Of a stretch of DNA of 64,000 nt, positions 1 to 11,035 are shown piece after piece; position 1 is the first letter of the stretch, and the number at the start of each line of letters is the position of its first letter. Made by a program: the position numbers and the translations under genes. The DNA comes from Paraspadella gotoi. Lineage: Eukaryota; Chaetognatha. Location of the stretch: NCBI GenBank assembly GCA_051294375.1, contig CM119267.1:14129694-14193693 (forward strand), read 5' to 3'. The notes beneath the pieces are model-generated. The model had not been told where the DNA came from. It was given only the letters and a program-made list of their open reading frames with translations, and ran no database searches.

Positions 1-720
1 CGACTTTGTTAAGGTTTTTCCATTTATGAGTCATCGCGAGTAAAAAAATGTTTTCTTTTTTTTTTCTTCTCAATTCAATTCTTTTTTTCTTTTTTTTTTT
101 TTTTCTTTTCATTTTCTTCTACGATGCAGCTGCTTTGGTTCATCTTTTCGTAGCTTTAAAGATTCATGTGTGTAAACCGCCCAAAGCAAATACAAGCGAA
201 TGTTTCCACTCCATATCTCACTCTTTATTTTCTCTTCTTCTTTTTTCTCTCTTCTTGCTTTTTTTTCTCTTTCTTTGCTTTTTTTTTCCTTAGATTTAAC
301 GACTCAAATTTAAATCATCGGCTTTTTTTTTTCAATATTTTTTTTCTAAGGGATTCATTTTTTAATTCCATTTTTTGTTTGTTTTTTGGCTACGATTTTC
401 TTTTTTTGTTAGATACGATAAGCTCGCTTTCGCATTTTCGATAAGCTTTAAATTCACTTATTCAAAAACTGCTCTTGACTGAAAAAAAAGTCGAGAATTT
501 GTTAAATTTTGAGCTCTTGAAAGCGATTAAGATTATTATCTTAAATCGCTGCTTCATTCAATCCTTTTTTTGATTCATTCATATATTTCATATTCATTCA
601 TTTCTTCAATTTTTTAATTCAATTTTTAATTTATTTTGACGCTAGCTATTCGCCATTCACCGCCCAGGTTTCTTTTTCAGAAGTTCTTTTTTTAGCTGCT
701 ACTAAACCAGTCATCACACT
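1..720. other. T-rich low-complexity DNA, no gene seen
   Basis: Long runs of T and TTC/CTT dominate both the first 450 bases and the rest of this stretch. The open frames here are Phe/Leu/Ser-rich products of base composition with no recognisable domain. No splice-bounded coding segment is visible. Confidence 0.6.
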
Positions 721-850
721 ATCTCACTGATCCAATCAAAAACCAAGCTTTGCAATGCCGCCTTCTGATTGGCTTGTCCATCGCGTCCCGCCATTGGTGG
801 GGACGACAGACGAGACACGCGAATTCGGGCGTCGGTCACGAACGGAAACG
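721..850. promoter_or_regulatory. Cluster of three CCAAT boxes (possible promoter)
   Basis: CCAAT occurs at 732-736 and its complement ATTGG at 768-772 and 793-797, so three NF-Y type motifs fall within 66 bases. The segment is GC-richer than its T-rich surroundings. Clustered CCAAT boxes are common in animal promoters, but no start codon or first exon can be tied to this site, so function is inference only. Confidence 0.25.
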
Positions 851-1107
851 GCGGCAGTCGGCGTTCGTGACTCTTCGTATTTCGTCTCTCATTTTTTTTT
901 GTCCTCGCTTTATTTTCTTCTTATGTTCTTTTTTTTTTCTTTTTTAGCATTTTCTTCTTTTGTTGAATCCAAATCAATCTTTCCGCATTAAACATCATTC
1001 AGTTCTGACTGCACACAAACCTTAAAAACCGCCCCGCTGTTTCGATCCGGTTAGCAATTTAGCACTCACCTCGCTGCTTAAGTCGAAGAAGCAAGATATA
1101 TTTATAG

Positions 1108-1111
<4 letters not shown>

Positions 1112-1163
<52 letters not shown>
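1112..1163. repeat. (CT)n microsatellite
   Basis: About 52 bases of nearly perfect CT dinucleotide repeat, one of more than a dozen such arrays in the window. Confidence 0.9.
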
Positions 1164-1166
<3 letters not shown>

Positions 1167-1784
1167 TCGTTCGTCGTTTTGTCCTTAATTAACTCTCCAC
1201 AAATTTGCGTATTTCGGATCTCTGAACTTGTCGACCTTCCCCATTCGGGGCGGAATCCCAAGCATTTCGTTTACAACCAAAGTCGTTCCTTTTTTACAAC
1301 TCGTTGGTCAATTTTTGCTGTTAAATTAATGTATGAGCAGGTGTTTTTTTATTCTTTTTTGGGTTTTTTATAATTTTTTTTCTCATCATCGCATTTTTAA
1401 TCATTTCATCGTTAAATCATTGTTATTGTATAAAAATAGATTTGAGTGCCCTTATATTTTGCCATGTCACTAAATTAAAACCCTTTAATTTAGTTTAGTT
1501 TAAAACTTCGTCTCTGTAATTGCCTCTCTAAATCAAGTCTCAAAACGGATGTCTAATCCGTGCCCCGCGAATCTTGGGTTCAAGGCCTTGAATTTGAAAA
1601 CATAGTTTAAAAACGATAAAAAAATTTTGTGAACATATTTTAGAACTATGTCATGTTTATTTTTTTCAGTTTACTCTCATAATATATAAGTAACACTTTA
1701 GATACTACATACTAAATAAATTTAAAATATTCGTCAAAAGAAAAAACTAGTAAACGTTTTCCCGCCACTGAGATTTTTAAACTC
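1164..1784. other. No gene seen
   Basis: AT-rich DNA without a credible exon. A short hairpin around 1545-1560 followed by a GGGTTCAAGG segment recalls part of a tRNA but does not fold as one. Confidence 0.5.
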
Positions 1785-2280
1785 TTAAAAAAAACTCTTA
1801 GTCGCTGTTTGTCGCCGGTTTTTTTTACGTTTTACTGCTGCGCACGAAGATCGTTTTTCTCGACGCCGCAGGAACGGCAGCGCAGTCTGCAGCAGAAACT
1901 GCCGCAGCGCCGTCGAAGCATCGCTTCTCGAGATGTTGGTTCGTTCCGAGCAGAGAGCGGGCCGATCGAAAGACCGCCGTGTTTGAGAAACCCAAGCGAA
2001 AGAAAAGCATTGCTTCTGTTTGCTTGCTGGTATTGTTGAAATGTGTTTATGTATTACTGTCCACATCTGGGGTTTGGATGCACCTATTTCATACATAAAT
2101 GTGATACGTTTAAGAATCTACGTAGTAGTACCTCCTACCCCACAATATCCACGGGACACAGCTCCCCTAAAGTGCGGAAACCAGTTCCATCAAGTCCACT
2201 ACCCCAGAGGCCTCGCTTCTCGCCCCTCCGTTGGAGCCGTAGGTCTCGCGATGACGAGGTACCGACCGGTTTGAGATGAG
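1785..2280. other. GC-rich island open in several frames, unassigned
   Basis: Within about 500 bases the + strand is open at 1809-2039, 2020-2274 and 2043-2279, and the - strand at 1785-2096 and 1825-2010. The GC content is clearly above its surroundings. None of the translations shows a domain I recognise; the 3' part of one + frame is rich in Ser, Pro and Arg. It could be an exon of an unrecognised gene, a regulatory island or chance. Confidence 0.2.
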
Positions 2281-3504
2281 TTAAAAATTCCCAGTAAATT
2301 ATGTAATTTTCAACGAACCTTCGCCCAAATCACTCTTCCTTCTCGCGAATCTTCCGAAAGAGTTTTAATTACAAATCACGATTGGCCGTAAAACCTCCTC
2401 CGTGGGTGCGGAAATGTTTGGAATGGCAAAGTAAATTGGTGATTAGCTAAATGTAAAAAAAAAGAAAAAAGGTATTTGGCCAACGCGGAGGAGGCTCATT
2501 ACTCGTGATATCTCACTTTCTCGTTCCGACAAAATTCTTACCTTCCCTCAACCTGCCACTCTCGGCTCCTCACCTCCACTATTTCTCTCCTCCTCATCTA
2601 CTTGCCGTCCCCCTTCCCATGTTTATCGCATTAAGTCGAAGTTTAAAATCTCAGCCGCGATCGGCGAGCAGAGAGAATTCAATTTCAAAAACTTTTTTTT
2701 TAAAAATGATCGTCGCATGATAAGAATTCATTATTCTTCTTTTTTTATTTTCTTTTTTTTTTTTTTTTTTTGCTTTGATATGTACACTGTGTACATTGAT
2801 TTAAAAATGTAGATAATGTATCGTAAAGCTGGGGGAAAAATTTGAATATCTTTAGAACATTCTTTATTTTGGCGACTAATCAGTTGTTATAACGCTGCTT
2901 CGTCTGAAAGATCTAAGAAAATTCTTGACAAATCTTAAAATTCCTGAAATTGCTAAGCGTTTAAATCTTACAAAAAAAAAACCTCGCTTGTTCTTTTCAA
3001 GAAACAAAAAACATATAAATGGTTGGAATCGCATCGATCCGCGTTGTTTCGATTCAATAGAAATAAAAACCCCACAGGTACAATTTGTTCAGCTTGAAAG
3101 CTTTAGGGATTTCCTCTCCCGACCCGGGTCGCTCCTGAAAAACAACCGCGGCGTCTGACGAAAATCGCCCCTGGAGACTTCGAATTCAGAAAACGCGGGA
3201 AAAAGAAAGAAAGAGTGAAATTCGGGTTAAAATCTTTGTACACCTGAAACTGTAAAAATTTCGAATTAACAGAATGATGCTAACTGGCGAAAAAGTTTTG
3301 AGATGATTCGGATAAAATTCCGGAAGGATTAAAAAACGAGAAAAAACTTGATTCAATCTAATATGTAATCCGAACCCCCTGCCGACAAATATACCTTAAA
3401 GACAGAACGATATACAAAGCAGCTCTTCTCAAGTGCTTTCAGTGCTTTTTGACTGCCACGCCTCGATTTTGAGATTAAAATCTGATAACGGAAAAAGATT
3501 TTTA
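2281..3504. other. No gene seen
   Basis: AT-rich, with homopolymer runs of T near 2745-2772. One short frame at 2925-3158 has no recognisable features. Nothing here can be supported as a gene. Confidence 0.5.
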
Positions 3505-3553
3505 AGAGAGACAGAGAGAGAGAGGGAGAGAGAGAAAGAGAGAGAGAGAGAGA
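3505..3553. repeat. (GA)n microsatellite
   Basis: Imperfect GA dinucleotide repeat interrupted by GGGA and GAAA units. Confidence 0.85.
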
Positions 3554-3605
3554 TTTTAAAATAAAGTTCTGTTTCTCCAGTTAAAAAAAAAAGTAAAGGC
3601 CAAAA

Positions 3606-3791
3606 TTAATTCGTTGAAGAGGCGATGAAAATATAGACCGAAAAATCTATGCCGCGCCTAATTTTTGTTTTAATTTGAGAAGCCGCCTCCGTTAAATTTT
3701 TATAATCGGCCCCGAATGGCTGATCGTAGGCTTTTTTGATAGCCTCTTGAAGGAAATCAACTCTGGATCTTAGCTTCGACAACCCAGCCAC
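3606..3791 (-). CDS. Unassigned small open frame (61 codons), possible exon
   Basis: I do not recognise this protein. The translation is balanced in composition, unlike the Ser/Leu/Phe-rich frames around it: it starts MAGLSKLRSRVDFLQEAI and has an amphipathic, charged character for about 45 residues before a hydrophobic end and a stop. It lies between two GA arrays. Transcribed from the - strand, the array at 3794-3868 would be a CT tract just upstream. No AG acceptor sits at a convincing place and no partner exon was found. It may be a chance frame; confidence is low. Confidence 0.15.
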   Translation of the reverse strand: MAGLSKLRSRVDFLQEAIKKAYDQPFGADYKNLTEAASQIKTKIRRGIDFSVYIFIASSTN

Positions 3792-3792
3792 A

Positions 3793-3793
<1 letters not shown>

Positions 3794-3868
<75 letters not shown>
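3794..3868. repeat. (GA)n microsatellite
   Basis: About 75 bases of GA repeat with one GAAG interruption. Confidence 0.9.
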
Positions 3869-3870
<2 letters not shown>

Positions 3871-4392
3871 AGAAGAGAGTTTTACCACTACAATGACTTT
3901 TTTATCTATTCTTAAAAATGTCATGAAAGGGACAGAAAGCGAAGAGAGATCGAGGCAGGTCGCGACGACACCGTGTTTCCCCCCCATCCCCTTTCCCCCC
4001 CCCTCTTTTTCTCCGACTCTCCCCCCCCTCTCCACCCGCTGACGAGATTTTCATCAACGAAAGTGAAGTTAAATTTTTCTCTCACTTTTCCCCCGCCTCT
4101 CACACACTTTCACGCTTATCGGACAAAATCCACTTCTTCATTTAGCTCTAATTAAAGTGTTTGTTTAAGGTCAGATATAATTAGTAGGGTCTTTTTTCGT
4201 TGAAAGGGTTGTGTGACCCGCTTTTGAGAGACGCGGAAAGAGATGACGATGATGAAGATGATGATGATTATGACGATGACGATGATGATGATCGTGTCAC
4301 GCTCTCTCCGGTTAACACCGGGTTTTTTTCCCTTTCGCGGAATCTCGATTTCAGAAATTTTGGCTTCCCGCTGCTCTTCTCTAAAATATGAG

Positions 4393-4396
<4 letters not shown>
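3869..4396. other. C-rich block and GATGAT repeat, no gene seen
   Basis: Positions 3975-4110 are dominated by C and T runs on the + strand. Positions 4243-4292 carry an imperfect GATGAT/GACGAT trinucleotide array that would encode Asp or Met/Ile runs in open frames. No exon structure is visible. Confidence 0.5.
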
Positions 4397-4466
<70 letters not shown>

Positions 4467-4478
4467 AGAGAGAAGAGA
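4397..4478. repeat. (GA)n microsatellite
   Basis: About 80 bases of almost uninterrupted GA repeat. Confidence 0.9.
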
Positions 4479-5867
4479 GAATATCTGCTTAGTCTGCGTA
4501 GCCATTATTCTTTCTTCTTATTCTTTAGTCATATTTTGGTGTTTTTTTTGTTTTTTTCTTTTTCTATCTTTTCGAAAAACAAAAAAGGTTTTTTTTTTTT
4601 GGTATCCGAATTTATTGTTATTAATTCGAATATCGACAGAAATAAGGTCGTTTACAAATGCTTTGCCTTTGGAGAGTCTACTTTTTTATTTCTTTCGTTT
4701 GATCCAGCCAACACCCACCCTCCTCCCTCTCCCGCCCCAACCCGGCCCCACAAGGAAAAACTTACCTTCTTCGACGTTCCTCCCTCCCCCCCACCGCCGT
4801 GTTCATCGGTAATCGACGGTAGCTGCCTCGATTCTCCAAAAAAATAAGCACAACTTAATTCCTTAATTCGATTTTATGTTTGTATTCGTCCCGACGTCAA
4901 CTAGACTATTTTTTAACGCGTTTAAATTGGGGATCAGGAAGAGAAAACAGAAAAGGTTAGCGAGACACAATTTCCGGATCGAGAGAGAGAGAGAGAAGGA
5001 AATACGGAAAGGATTTGAAAGTTTGTGAGTTTCAATCTTGTTAGAAGAAAGTAAGCGGTTTTTTTTTATTGACTCGTTTTTTTCTGTCTGGGAATGTGAA
5101 CAGGGATGATTTAGGGTACCTGCACCGAGCCCTGTTTTTTTTCGGGGGGGGGAATAAACTTGCGCCCAAATTTTAATGTTGGAAAATAAAGTTTAGGCGG
5201 GGATTTAGAAAAAATCTCGTATGACCTGAAACGGAGAGCAAAAATTCATTTGTTTTGGCAAACAACAATAACGATAAAAGGTCATTATCGTCATTTGTTC
5301 GATGTCGTGATCATTTAAAATAATTTTTAAATATTTTTACAGATATTTTGTATGACTGTCGATCCGTTTGTGATTAGCTTTTAGTATAAAAAATTGAACC
5401 CCAACGGGAAAAAAGTTAAACATGTCCGTTTTACCGTGACCTCTGATAAATCGGGGATGGATCGAATGTTTAGATCTACGCTGGAAATGATATAAACACT
5501 GGTCAGCGATACAGATCGAAAGATCGAAAGCGATAGACAGTCGCTAATGTGAGGTCAGGAGTTTTAATCGAGATCGGTGTCATCCTCACCTCAGGATTCT
5601 TTTGTCTTTTATCTCAGACGCCAGAGGCGCTGCCGGCGATTACGCAAAGGTTTTAGTTTCCCCCCCCCCTGAGCCCCTAGCGAACAATTCCCGAGTTTGC
5701 TAAAAAGATGGATTCTTGGAACTCCTCGTCGATCCAATCGAAACGCGAGACGCGCGTAGAATCGATCGATATCGAATTTTCGATAGAGAAAAAAGAGCAT
5801 CGCTTCAAAATGAAAAGGAAATCGAAAAACAGCAGACATAATCTTGACGGGAATGTGAGGGGAGGAG
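4479..5867. other. No gene seen
   Basis: Mixed T-rich and C-rich DNA; 4700-4800 is C-rich. A short + frame beginning at 5708 has no recognisable domain and runs directly into a GA array. Confidence 0.5.
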
Positions 5868-5896
5868 CAGAGAGAGAGACGAGAGAGAGAGAGAAG

Positions 5897-5927
<31 letters not shown>

Positions 5928-5955
5928 GGAAGGAGAGAGAGAGAGAGAGAAGAGA
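5868..5955. repeat. (GA)n-rich array
   Basis: Interrupted GA repeat with GAAGAG and GAGGA variants. Confidence 0.85.
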
Positions 5956-6318
5956 AATCTGAGCACTGCTTCTTTTAGTGAAATCGAAAACAAACACGCA
6001 GGAAGTTTAAAGAAGGATTTTCTATTTTTTGAAAAAAAAAGTGCGAGAGAGAAAGAGAGATTCTAACAAAACCCAGGTGCATTTTTTCCTCGCGGATGCC
6101 GGGGTGGAGATGCCGACGCGGGGGTAGAAGAGGGATGAGGAAATGCCCGGCCGGGGTGTTCGGGGGTGTCGGGGAGATTTGGAGACTCTGGAAGCTGGAT
6201 TTGAGGAACAAGCAAAAAGAGAACAATGGATTGGAGAAAGGAAGTGAAACAAAAGAGTCTTCTTTCCAAAAAACGGTGCGAGTCTGTAACAAGATCAGTT
6301 AATTAAGCAATAAATAGT

Positions 6319-6320
<2 letters not shown>

Positions 6321-6378
<58 letters not shown>

Positions 6379-6393
6379 GAGGGAGAGAGAGAG
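6321..6393. repeat. (GA)n microsatellite
   Basis: About 70 bases of GA repeat with few interruptions. Confidence 0.9.
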
Positions 6394-7168
6394 TCCGTTT
6401 TGTGGAGGCGGCTAGCAAATTTGAACAAACAGGGAATATTTTTGAAGGCGTCTTTCTCTTAAGGAGAAAAAGTTTCTCACCGGCCCAAGGAAAAAAAATG
6501 CAGATTAATGTTCTAAAAGTCGAAAAAAGAATTTTTTTCTTATAAAATGTTCTAAAAAAGAATGTTTTCTTCTAAAATGAACCGAAAATATAGATTTGGA
6601 TTATTTTGGAATTTTGAAATTCCGTAAGACCGTAAAGGTTACAAGCGGCAAAACGCAAACCTTCGTCACTGTTGGTGGTTGGAAAAGAAAGCCAGAGAAG
6701 CAAACATGAAAGTGTGAGATCGGGAGCGTTAACCGGCATCATCATCATTATCATCATCATGAATCTTCATCATCTCTCTAAATCGCTTTTGATATCGCGC
6801 TAAGTTTGCGTGTTTCTCCATCACTGTCGTCGTTGTCGTCGTTGTCATCGTCGTCATCGCGGCGACGCAGCATTCCAGACGGTTTTTTTTATGGGGGGAG
6901 TTCAAGCATTGCCGACATTTGCCGGCATTCTGAAAGCACGCAGAGGGAACTGAAGATGAAACGAGTCTTGGGGTAGAAAAGCCACATTTGTAAATCTCAG
7001 GCTTTGCCTTTTTTATTTGTGATTGAAAATATTACTCGCGCAAATGTCTGAAATTTTAATTTTCTTCTCCTATTTGGTTGCCACTCTTTGCCACTCTCCT
7101 ATCGAACCCTGCCACGTTTGCCATTTCAAAGTCGGACCAAAATCGATGACTCGTCTCGACTCAACGGA
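6394..7168. other. Trinucleotide-rich DNA, no gene seen
   Basis: CAT/ATC units occur at 6738-6762 and GTC/GTT/ATC units at 6820-6865. No exon can be defined. Confidence 0.5.
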
Positions 7169-7176
7169 TGACGTCA
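7169..7176. promoter_or_regulatory. Perfect CRE-type palindrome TGACGTCA
   Basis: The 8-base palindrome TGACGTCA is the full cyclic-AMP response element bound by CREB/ATF bZIP factors. It stands alone, and no transcription start or first exon nearby can be identified, so a regulatory role is only a possibility. Confidence 0.2.
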
Positions 7177-7910
7177 CAATTCTTTTTTCGCTCGACGAAC
7201 TCTTTCTCGCGCGGAAATTCGAAAAAGACGAATTCGAGGCAGAATTTTCATCGATCGATAATTGGAACCAGCCTTACAGGGGCTCTCGTTTTCTCCTTCT
7301 CTCTCTCTTCCTCTCTCTTCCTCGCTCTCTCTCTCTCTCTCTCCATCGTCTCGTCTCTCTCATCATGCAAAAATTGGGCGTTGCTGCCGAAACGCGCAAA
7401 GAACACTCCCCGCAACCAGACGATTCAATCTCACATCCTTCTCCATGGGTCCCCGACGCTCGTTTATTTTATTTTTTTTCTTGGGTTGGCCTAACCCTTT
7501 ATATTTTATTCATCGCTCTCTCTTCTTACCTTCTCATCTCTCCTCTTCCTTTCCCCTCTCTCCTTTTCCCCGCTGTCTGGTGATACCTACGTATTTACAG
7601 TCGTCCTTTTTCCCTCACCGAATTCCTGACGTTGCCAACTTTGCTTCGCTCTTAACTCATTGTTATTTTGTTTTGATTTTTTTTTTCTAATTCCTCGTCG
7701 CGCGAAAAACGTTGAATGTTCTTTTGTCAAAAGAGTTTCTAATCTTTTATATCTCACGGGAAAAAGGGAAGCTGTATAAAAAAGTTAATAAAATAGAAAT
7801 TAAAGACTTGAAAATCGAAGTCAAGTTGACTAAAATATCCCACTTCACATATATGGAAGTGGAAGTGAGAGAGATAGAGGACAAAGGGAAAGAAAATAAA
7901 GGTTTGAAAA
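7177..7910. other. No gene seen
   Basis: Pyrimidine-rich, with CT-rich segments at 7285-7360 and 7515-7575. The open frame across 7023-7583 ends in Ser/Leu/Pro low complexity and has no recognised domain. Confidence 0.45.
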
Positions 7911-7911
7911 A

Positions 7912-7964
<53 letters not shown>
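7911..7964. repeat. (GA)n microsatellite
   Basis: About 54 bases of uninterrupted GA repeat. Confidence 0.9.
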
Positions 7965-7969
<5 letters not shown>

Positions 7970-8344
7970 CGCCCTCCCTCTGTCGTTATTTGAAGTCTCG
8001 ACGTTATAGCGTAAACAAACTCCGTTGATGATAGAATTACGTGGGGGTTTTTCGAAAGGGAGTGGGAAAAAAGAGGGAGATGTGAACTTCGTTTTGGGAT
8101 GTGGTACATACAAGTGTTTGGGTTTGACGGTTGAATAATGTTTTTCTGGTTGAACATCGAAGTTATCACTTCAAGAGGCCAAGATGGGTGGCTGGTTGAA
8201 GGATAAGTGAGGTGAGGTGAGGTGAGAGCGTAGGTGAGGTTGTGAGGGTTGAGCATTTGAGATTTGTGGCTCAACTCCTAACGTCAAATATTGACGAAAA
8301 GTCACAAATTTCCTCGTCGTCGTCGTTGACTCGCGTGTGGTCCA
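7965..8344. other. No gene seen; short GGTGA pentamer repeat
   Basis: A GTGAG/GGTGA pentamer is tandemly repeated about four times near 8208-8226. No coding evidence. Confidence 0.5.
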
Positions 8345-8660
8345 GGGAGAGTTTTTAACGACTCTCTCTCCCTCATTTTCCCGTTTTCTTCTTTCCCCGC
8401 TTCACCTCCCTTCATTCCTCCTCCTGTTACGCTCGCCAGCCGCCCCACCCTACCGCACTTCTCTCTCCCGTATCTTCGCCTTCTTCCGCTCTTCCGCCTT
8501 AACCTAAACCGCCCACCTCCTTCCCACCCCTTTCCCCCTTCCTCCCTTCTTCCCCCACCCTTACCCCAGGACCGCCGCTACCTTTCCCACCCCTCTCCCT
8601 TCTTTCCAACCCTTACGGTCCCAACCGCCCCAACGCTTCTCCCGAATTGAAATGATTTAT
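8345..8660. repeat. Strand-asymmetric C/T-rich tract
   Basis: For about 315 bases the + strand is almost all C and T, with runs of CCC, TTCC and CCACC and very few G. It is not a simple tandem repeat. Similar C/T blocks occur at 12130-12360 and 16290-16515, which are two copies of the same region. The makeup suits triplex-prone polypyrimidine DNA; it does not look coding. Confidence 0.6.
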
Positions 8661-8840
8661 TCTCTCTCCTCCTCCTCCCGTTTGTCAGTCAGGGTAACGA
8701 TTTCCTTCCCGTTTATGTTCGCCGAGACGGAGACTCGATAGAAGTTTTCCCTAAAATCTCTCTGTCTCTGTCGTTCCTAAGCTTTCTACCTTAAATCATT
8801 TTTTTAAAGCGACAGCGAGACATTAATTTTAACCTCTCTC

Positions 8841-9098
8841 NNNNNNNNNNNNNNNNNNNNNNNNNNNNNNNNNNNNNNNNNNNNNNNNNNNNNNNNNNNN
8901 NNNNNNNNNNNNNNNNNNNNNNNNNNNNNNNNNNNNNNNNNNNNNNNNNNNNNNNNNNNNNNNNNNNNNNNNNNNNNNNNNNNNNNNNNNNNNNNNNNNN
9001 NNNNNNNNNNNNNNNNNNNNNNNNNNNNNNNNNNNNNNNNNNNNNNNNNNNNNNNNNNNNNNNNNNNNNNNNNNNNNNNNNNNNNNNNNNNNNNNNNN
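8841..9098. other. Sequencing gap (258 N)
   Basis: Unknown bases. The flanks are CT-rich on the left and a GCG/GCC trinucleotide run on the right, so the gap probably covers repeat sequence. Confidence 0.95.
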
Positions 9099-9223
9099 CT
9101 TTGTCATACGCGGCGGCGGCGACGGTCTTTATGAAAATAAAGTGTTGTTGACACAACGAGAAAGTCGGTTTTTTCTTCTACATTTTTTTCAGATAAGATT
9201 TGGGTGCTTTGCGGTCTGTGCCG

Positions 9224-9430
9224 NNNNNNNNNNNNNNNNNNNNNNNNNNNNNNNNNNNNNNNNNNNNNNNNNNNNNNNNNNNNNNNNNNNNNNNNNNNNN
9301 NNNNNNNNNNNNNNNNNNNNNNNNNNNNNNNNNNNNNNNNNNNNNNNNNNNNNNNNNNNNNNNNNNNNNNNNNNNNNNNNNNNNNNNNNNNNNNNNNNNN
9401 NNNNNNNNNNNNNNNNNNNNNNNNNNNNNN
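9224..9430. other. Sequencing gap (207 N)
   Basis: Unknown bases between a T-rich left flank and an AT-rich right flank. Any missing upstream exon of the filament gene could lie here, but nothing shows it. Confidence 0.95.
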
Positions 9431-9605
9431 CTCGTATCACTATTTTTCAAACTTCGCGTAACAAGAATAAAAATTGAAAAAGTTCAACGGGAGAAATAAT
9501 AAAGGGGGACAGATATTGATTAGAATTAGTTTATTCATCCACGCATCCCGAACGAAAAAAGAGAGAGAGAAAAAGAAAATTCAGGGATAGAAAAAGTAAA
9601 GAGCC

Positions 9606-9690
9606 TGGTCAGTGACCAGTGGTCACGTGATCTTGATTGGCTAGTGACCCTAACTTTGTCCAAGAAGGACGTCATTCCAGGTGTGACATC
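9606..9690. promoter_or_regulatory. Motif cluster: nuclear-receptor-like inverted repeat, E-box, CCAAT, CRE half-site
   Basis: TGGTCAGTGACCA (9606-9618) is an inverted repeat of TGGTCA spaced by one base, the geometry of IR1 sites bound by EcR/USP and FXR-type receptors. CACGTG lies at 9624-9629 inside GTCACGTGAT, the context favoured by MiT/TFE and USF factors. ATTGG (inverted CCAAT) follows at about 9636, and GACGTCAT at about 9669. Four recognised motif classes within 85 bases suggest an enhancer or promoter, but none is tied to a transcript. Confidence 0.3.
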
Positions 9691-9951
9691 CGTCGAAACT
9701 TCCACCTTGATTATTAGTCTGAGTTTTGGCGGGAAATTTGAACTCGAATCTTGGATCGATCGATCTCGTTTTAACTTCTCTTCTTTAGAACTGATTGGGA
9801 TCGAAATTAGAATTTTGGACTCTTTATCTGTCGCTCGATAGGAAATTAAAGTTTCTTCCAGGATTCATGATTTTCCGGAGTCTCCAGATCGAAAATACTA
9901 AGAAGACCGGGATTTTTTTTCTTTTCCTCTATACCTCTGGGTCAGACCGTC

Positions 9952-9957
<6 letters not shown>

Positions 9958-9998
<41 letters not shown>

Positions 9999-9999
9999 G
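9958..9999. repeat. (CT)n microsatellite
   Basis: About 40 bases of CT repeat with one TTT interruption. Confidence 0.9.
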
Positions 10000-10111
10000 C
10001 CAACTTCCGCCCATGAATGAGCGAGACTGGTCACTTTTTCGGCGGTCGTTTTTCCGAGCATAACTCATTTTTCTTCCTTTTCGACTTTGTCAGAACTCAG
10101 AATGGGGGAGA

Positions 10112-10244
10112 NNNNNNNNNNNNNNNNNNNNNNNNNNNNNNNNNNNNNNNNNNNNNNNNNNNNNNNNNNNNNNNNNNNNNNNNNNNNNNNNNNNNNNNNN
10201 NNNNNNNNNNNNNNNNNNNNNNNNNNNNNNNNNNNNNNNNNNNN
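10112..10244. other. Sequencing gap (133 N) in a GA repeat
   Basis: The left edge is GGGGGAGA and the right edge is a GA repeat, so the missing bases are very likely more GA dinucleotides. Confidence 0.95.
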
Positions 10245-11035
10245 GAGAGAGAGAGAGAAAGAGAAAGAAAGAATATTCTGTTTCTGGGAAACGTCCTGGT
10301 CGAAAAAAGAAAAACCTCCGTCTAATTTGAAACATTTCTTGACGCTTTACAAATAAACAAAGTGAAAAGATTCGATGAAAAGGAGGAAAAAGGGAAAAAA
10401 TGGGAGGCCTTTTATTTTCAAAAGGGAGGATATCAAAAAGTTTTAAATAAGATCCGTATCTGATTTTTTTTTAAAAATCATAAAAAAATATCTTTCAAGT
10501 TTCTGAAAGGATAGGATATAGGCGCTAATTCTGAAACCAAATTAGATACAAAAACAAAATTTAATCTGAGAAAAACGTCACTCAAAAAAAATCAAGAAAA
10601 AAAAAAAAAAAAAAAAAACCGTGGGGAGAGAATTAATTAACTCGACCCAGCTCGCTTTCACTGTTATCGCGGATAAATAATATTCTTTTAAAAACTCCTC
10701 TGTGAAAAAAGAAGAAAGAAGCCAGCCCGATGAGTGTTTTGAGGGTGTGAGGAGAGAAGAGAGAGGAGGGAGGGATGAGAGAGAGGAGCGGAGAGAGAGA
10801 GGAGAGAAGGAGAGAGAGAGATTTGTAAATAAAATTCTAAGAGAAAAAAAACCAGCAAATTGGCACATATCGTAACCGAACCAAAAAAATCCAAGCAGGA
10901 AATCGGACGATGGGTTTTTTTTTTTTTTTTTTGTAATATTCTCTTTCCTTTCTTTCTTTTCTACGATGAGTTTTTCGGCTAAAGTTGTAAGAGAGATTAG
11001 TTTATAGTCAATCTCCATCCCAACTATGACGTTCA
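10245..11035. other. No gene seen
   Basis: AT-rich with an A run near 10597-10618 and a GA-rich block at 10740-10820. No exon is supported. Confidence 0.5.

Noticed and set aside
1545-1600. Possible tRNA or tRNA-derived element (hairpin followed by GGGTTCAAGG)
   Set aside because: The anticodon-like stem lacks T at position 33, the supposed T-arm does not pair as a five-base stem, and no acceptor stem is present.
7023-7583. 186-codon open frame on the + strand
   Set aside because: No recognised domain, ends in CT-repeat-derived Ser/Leu/Pro sequence, and has no splice-bounded structure.
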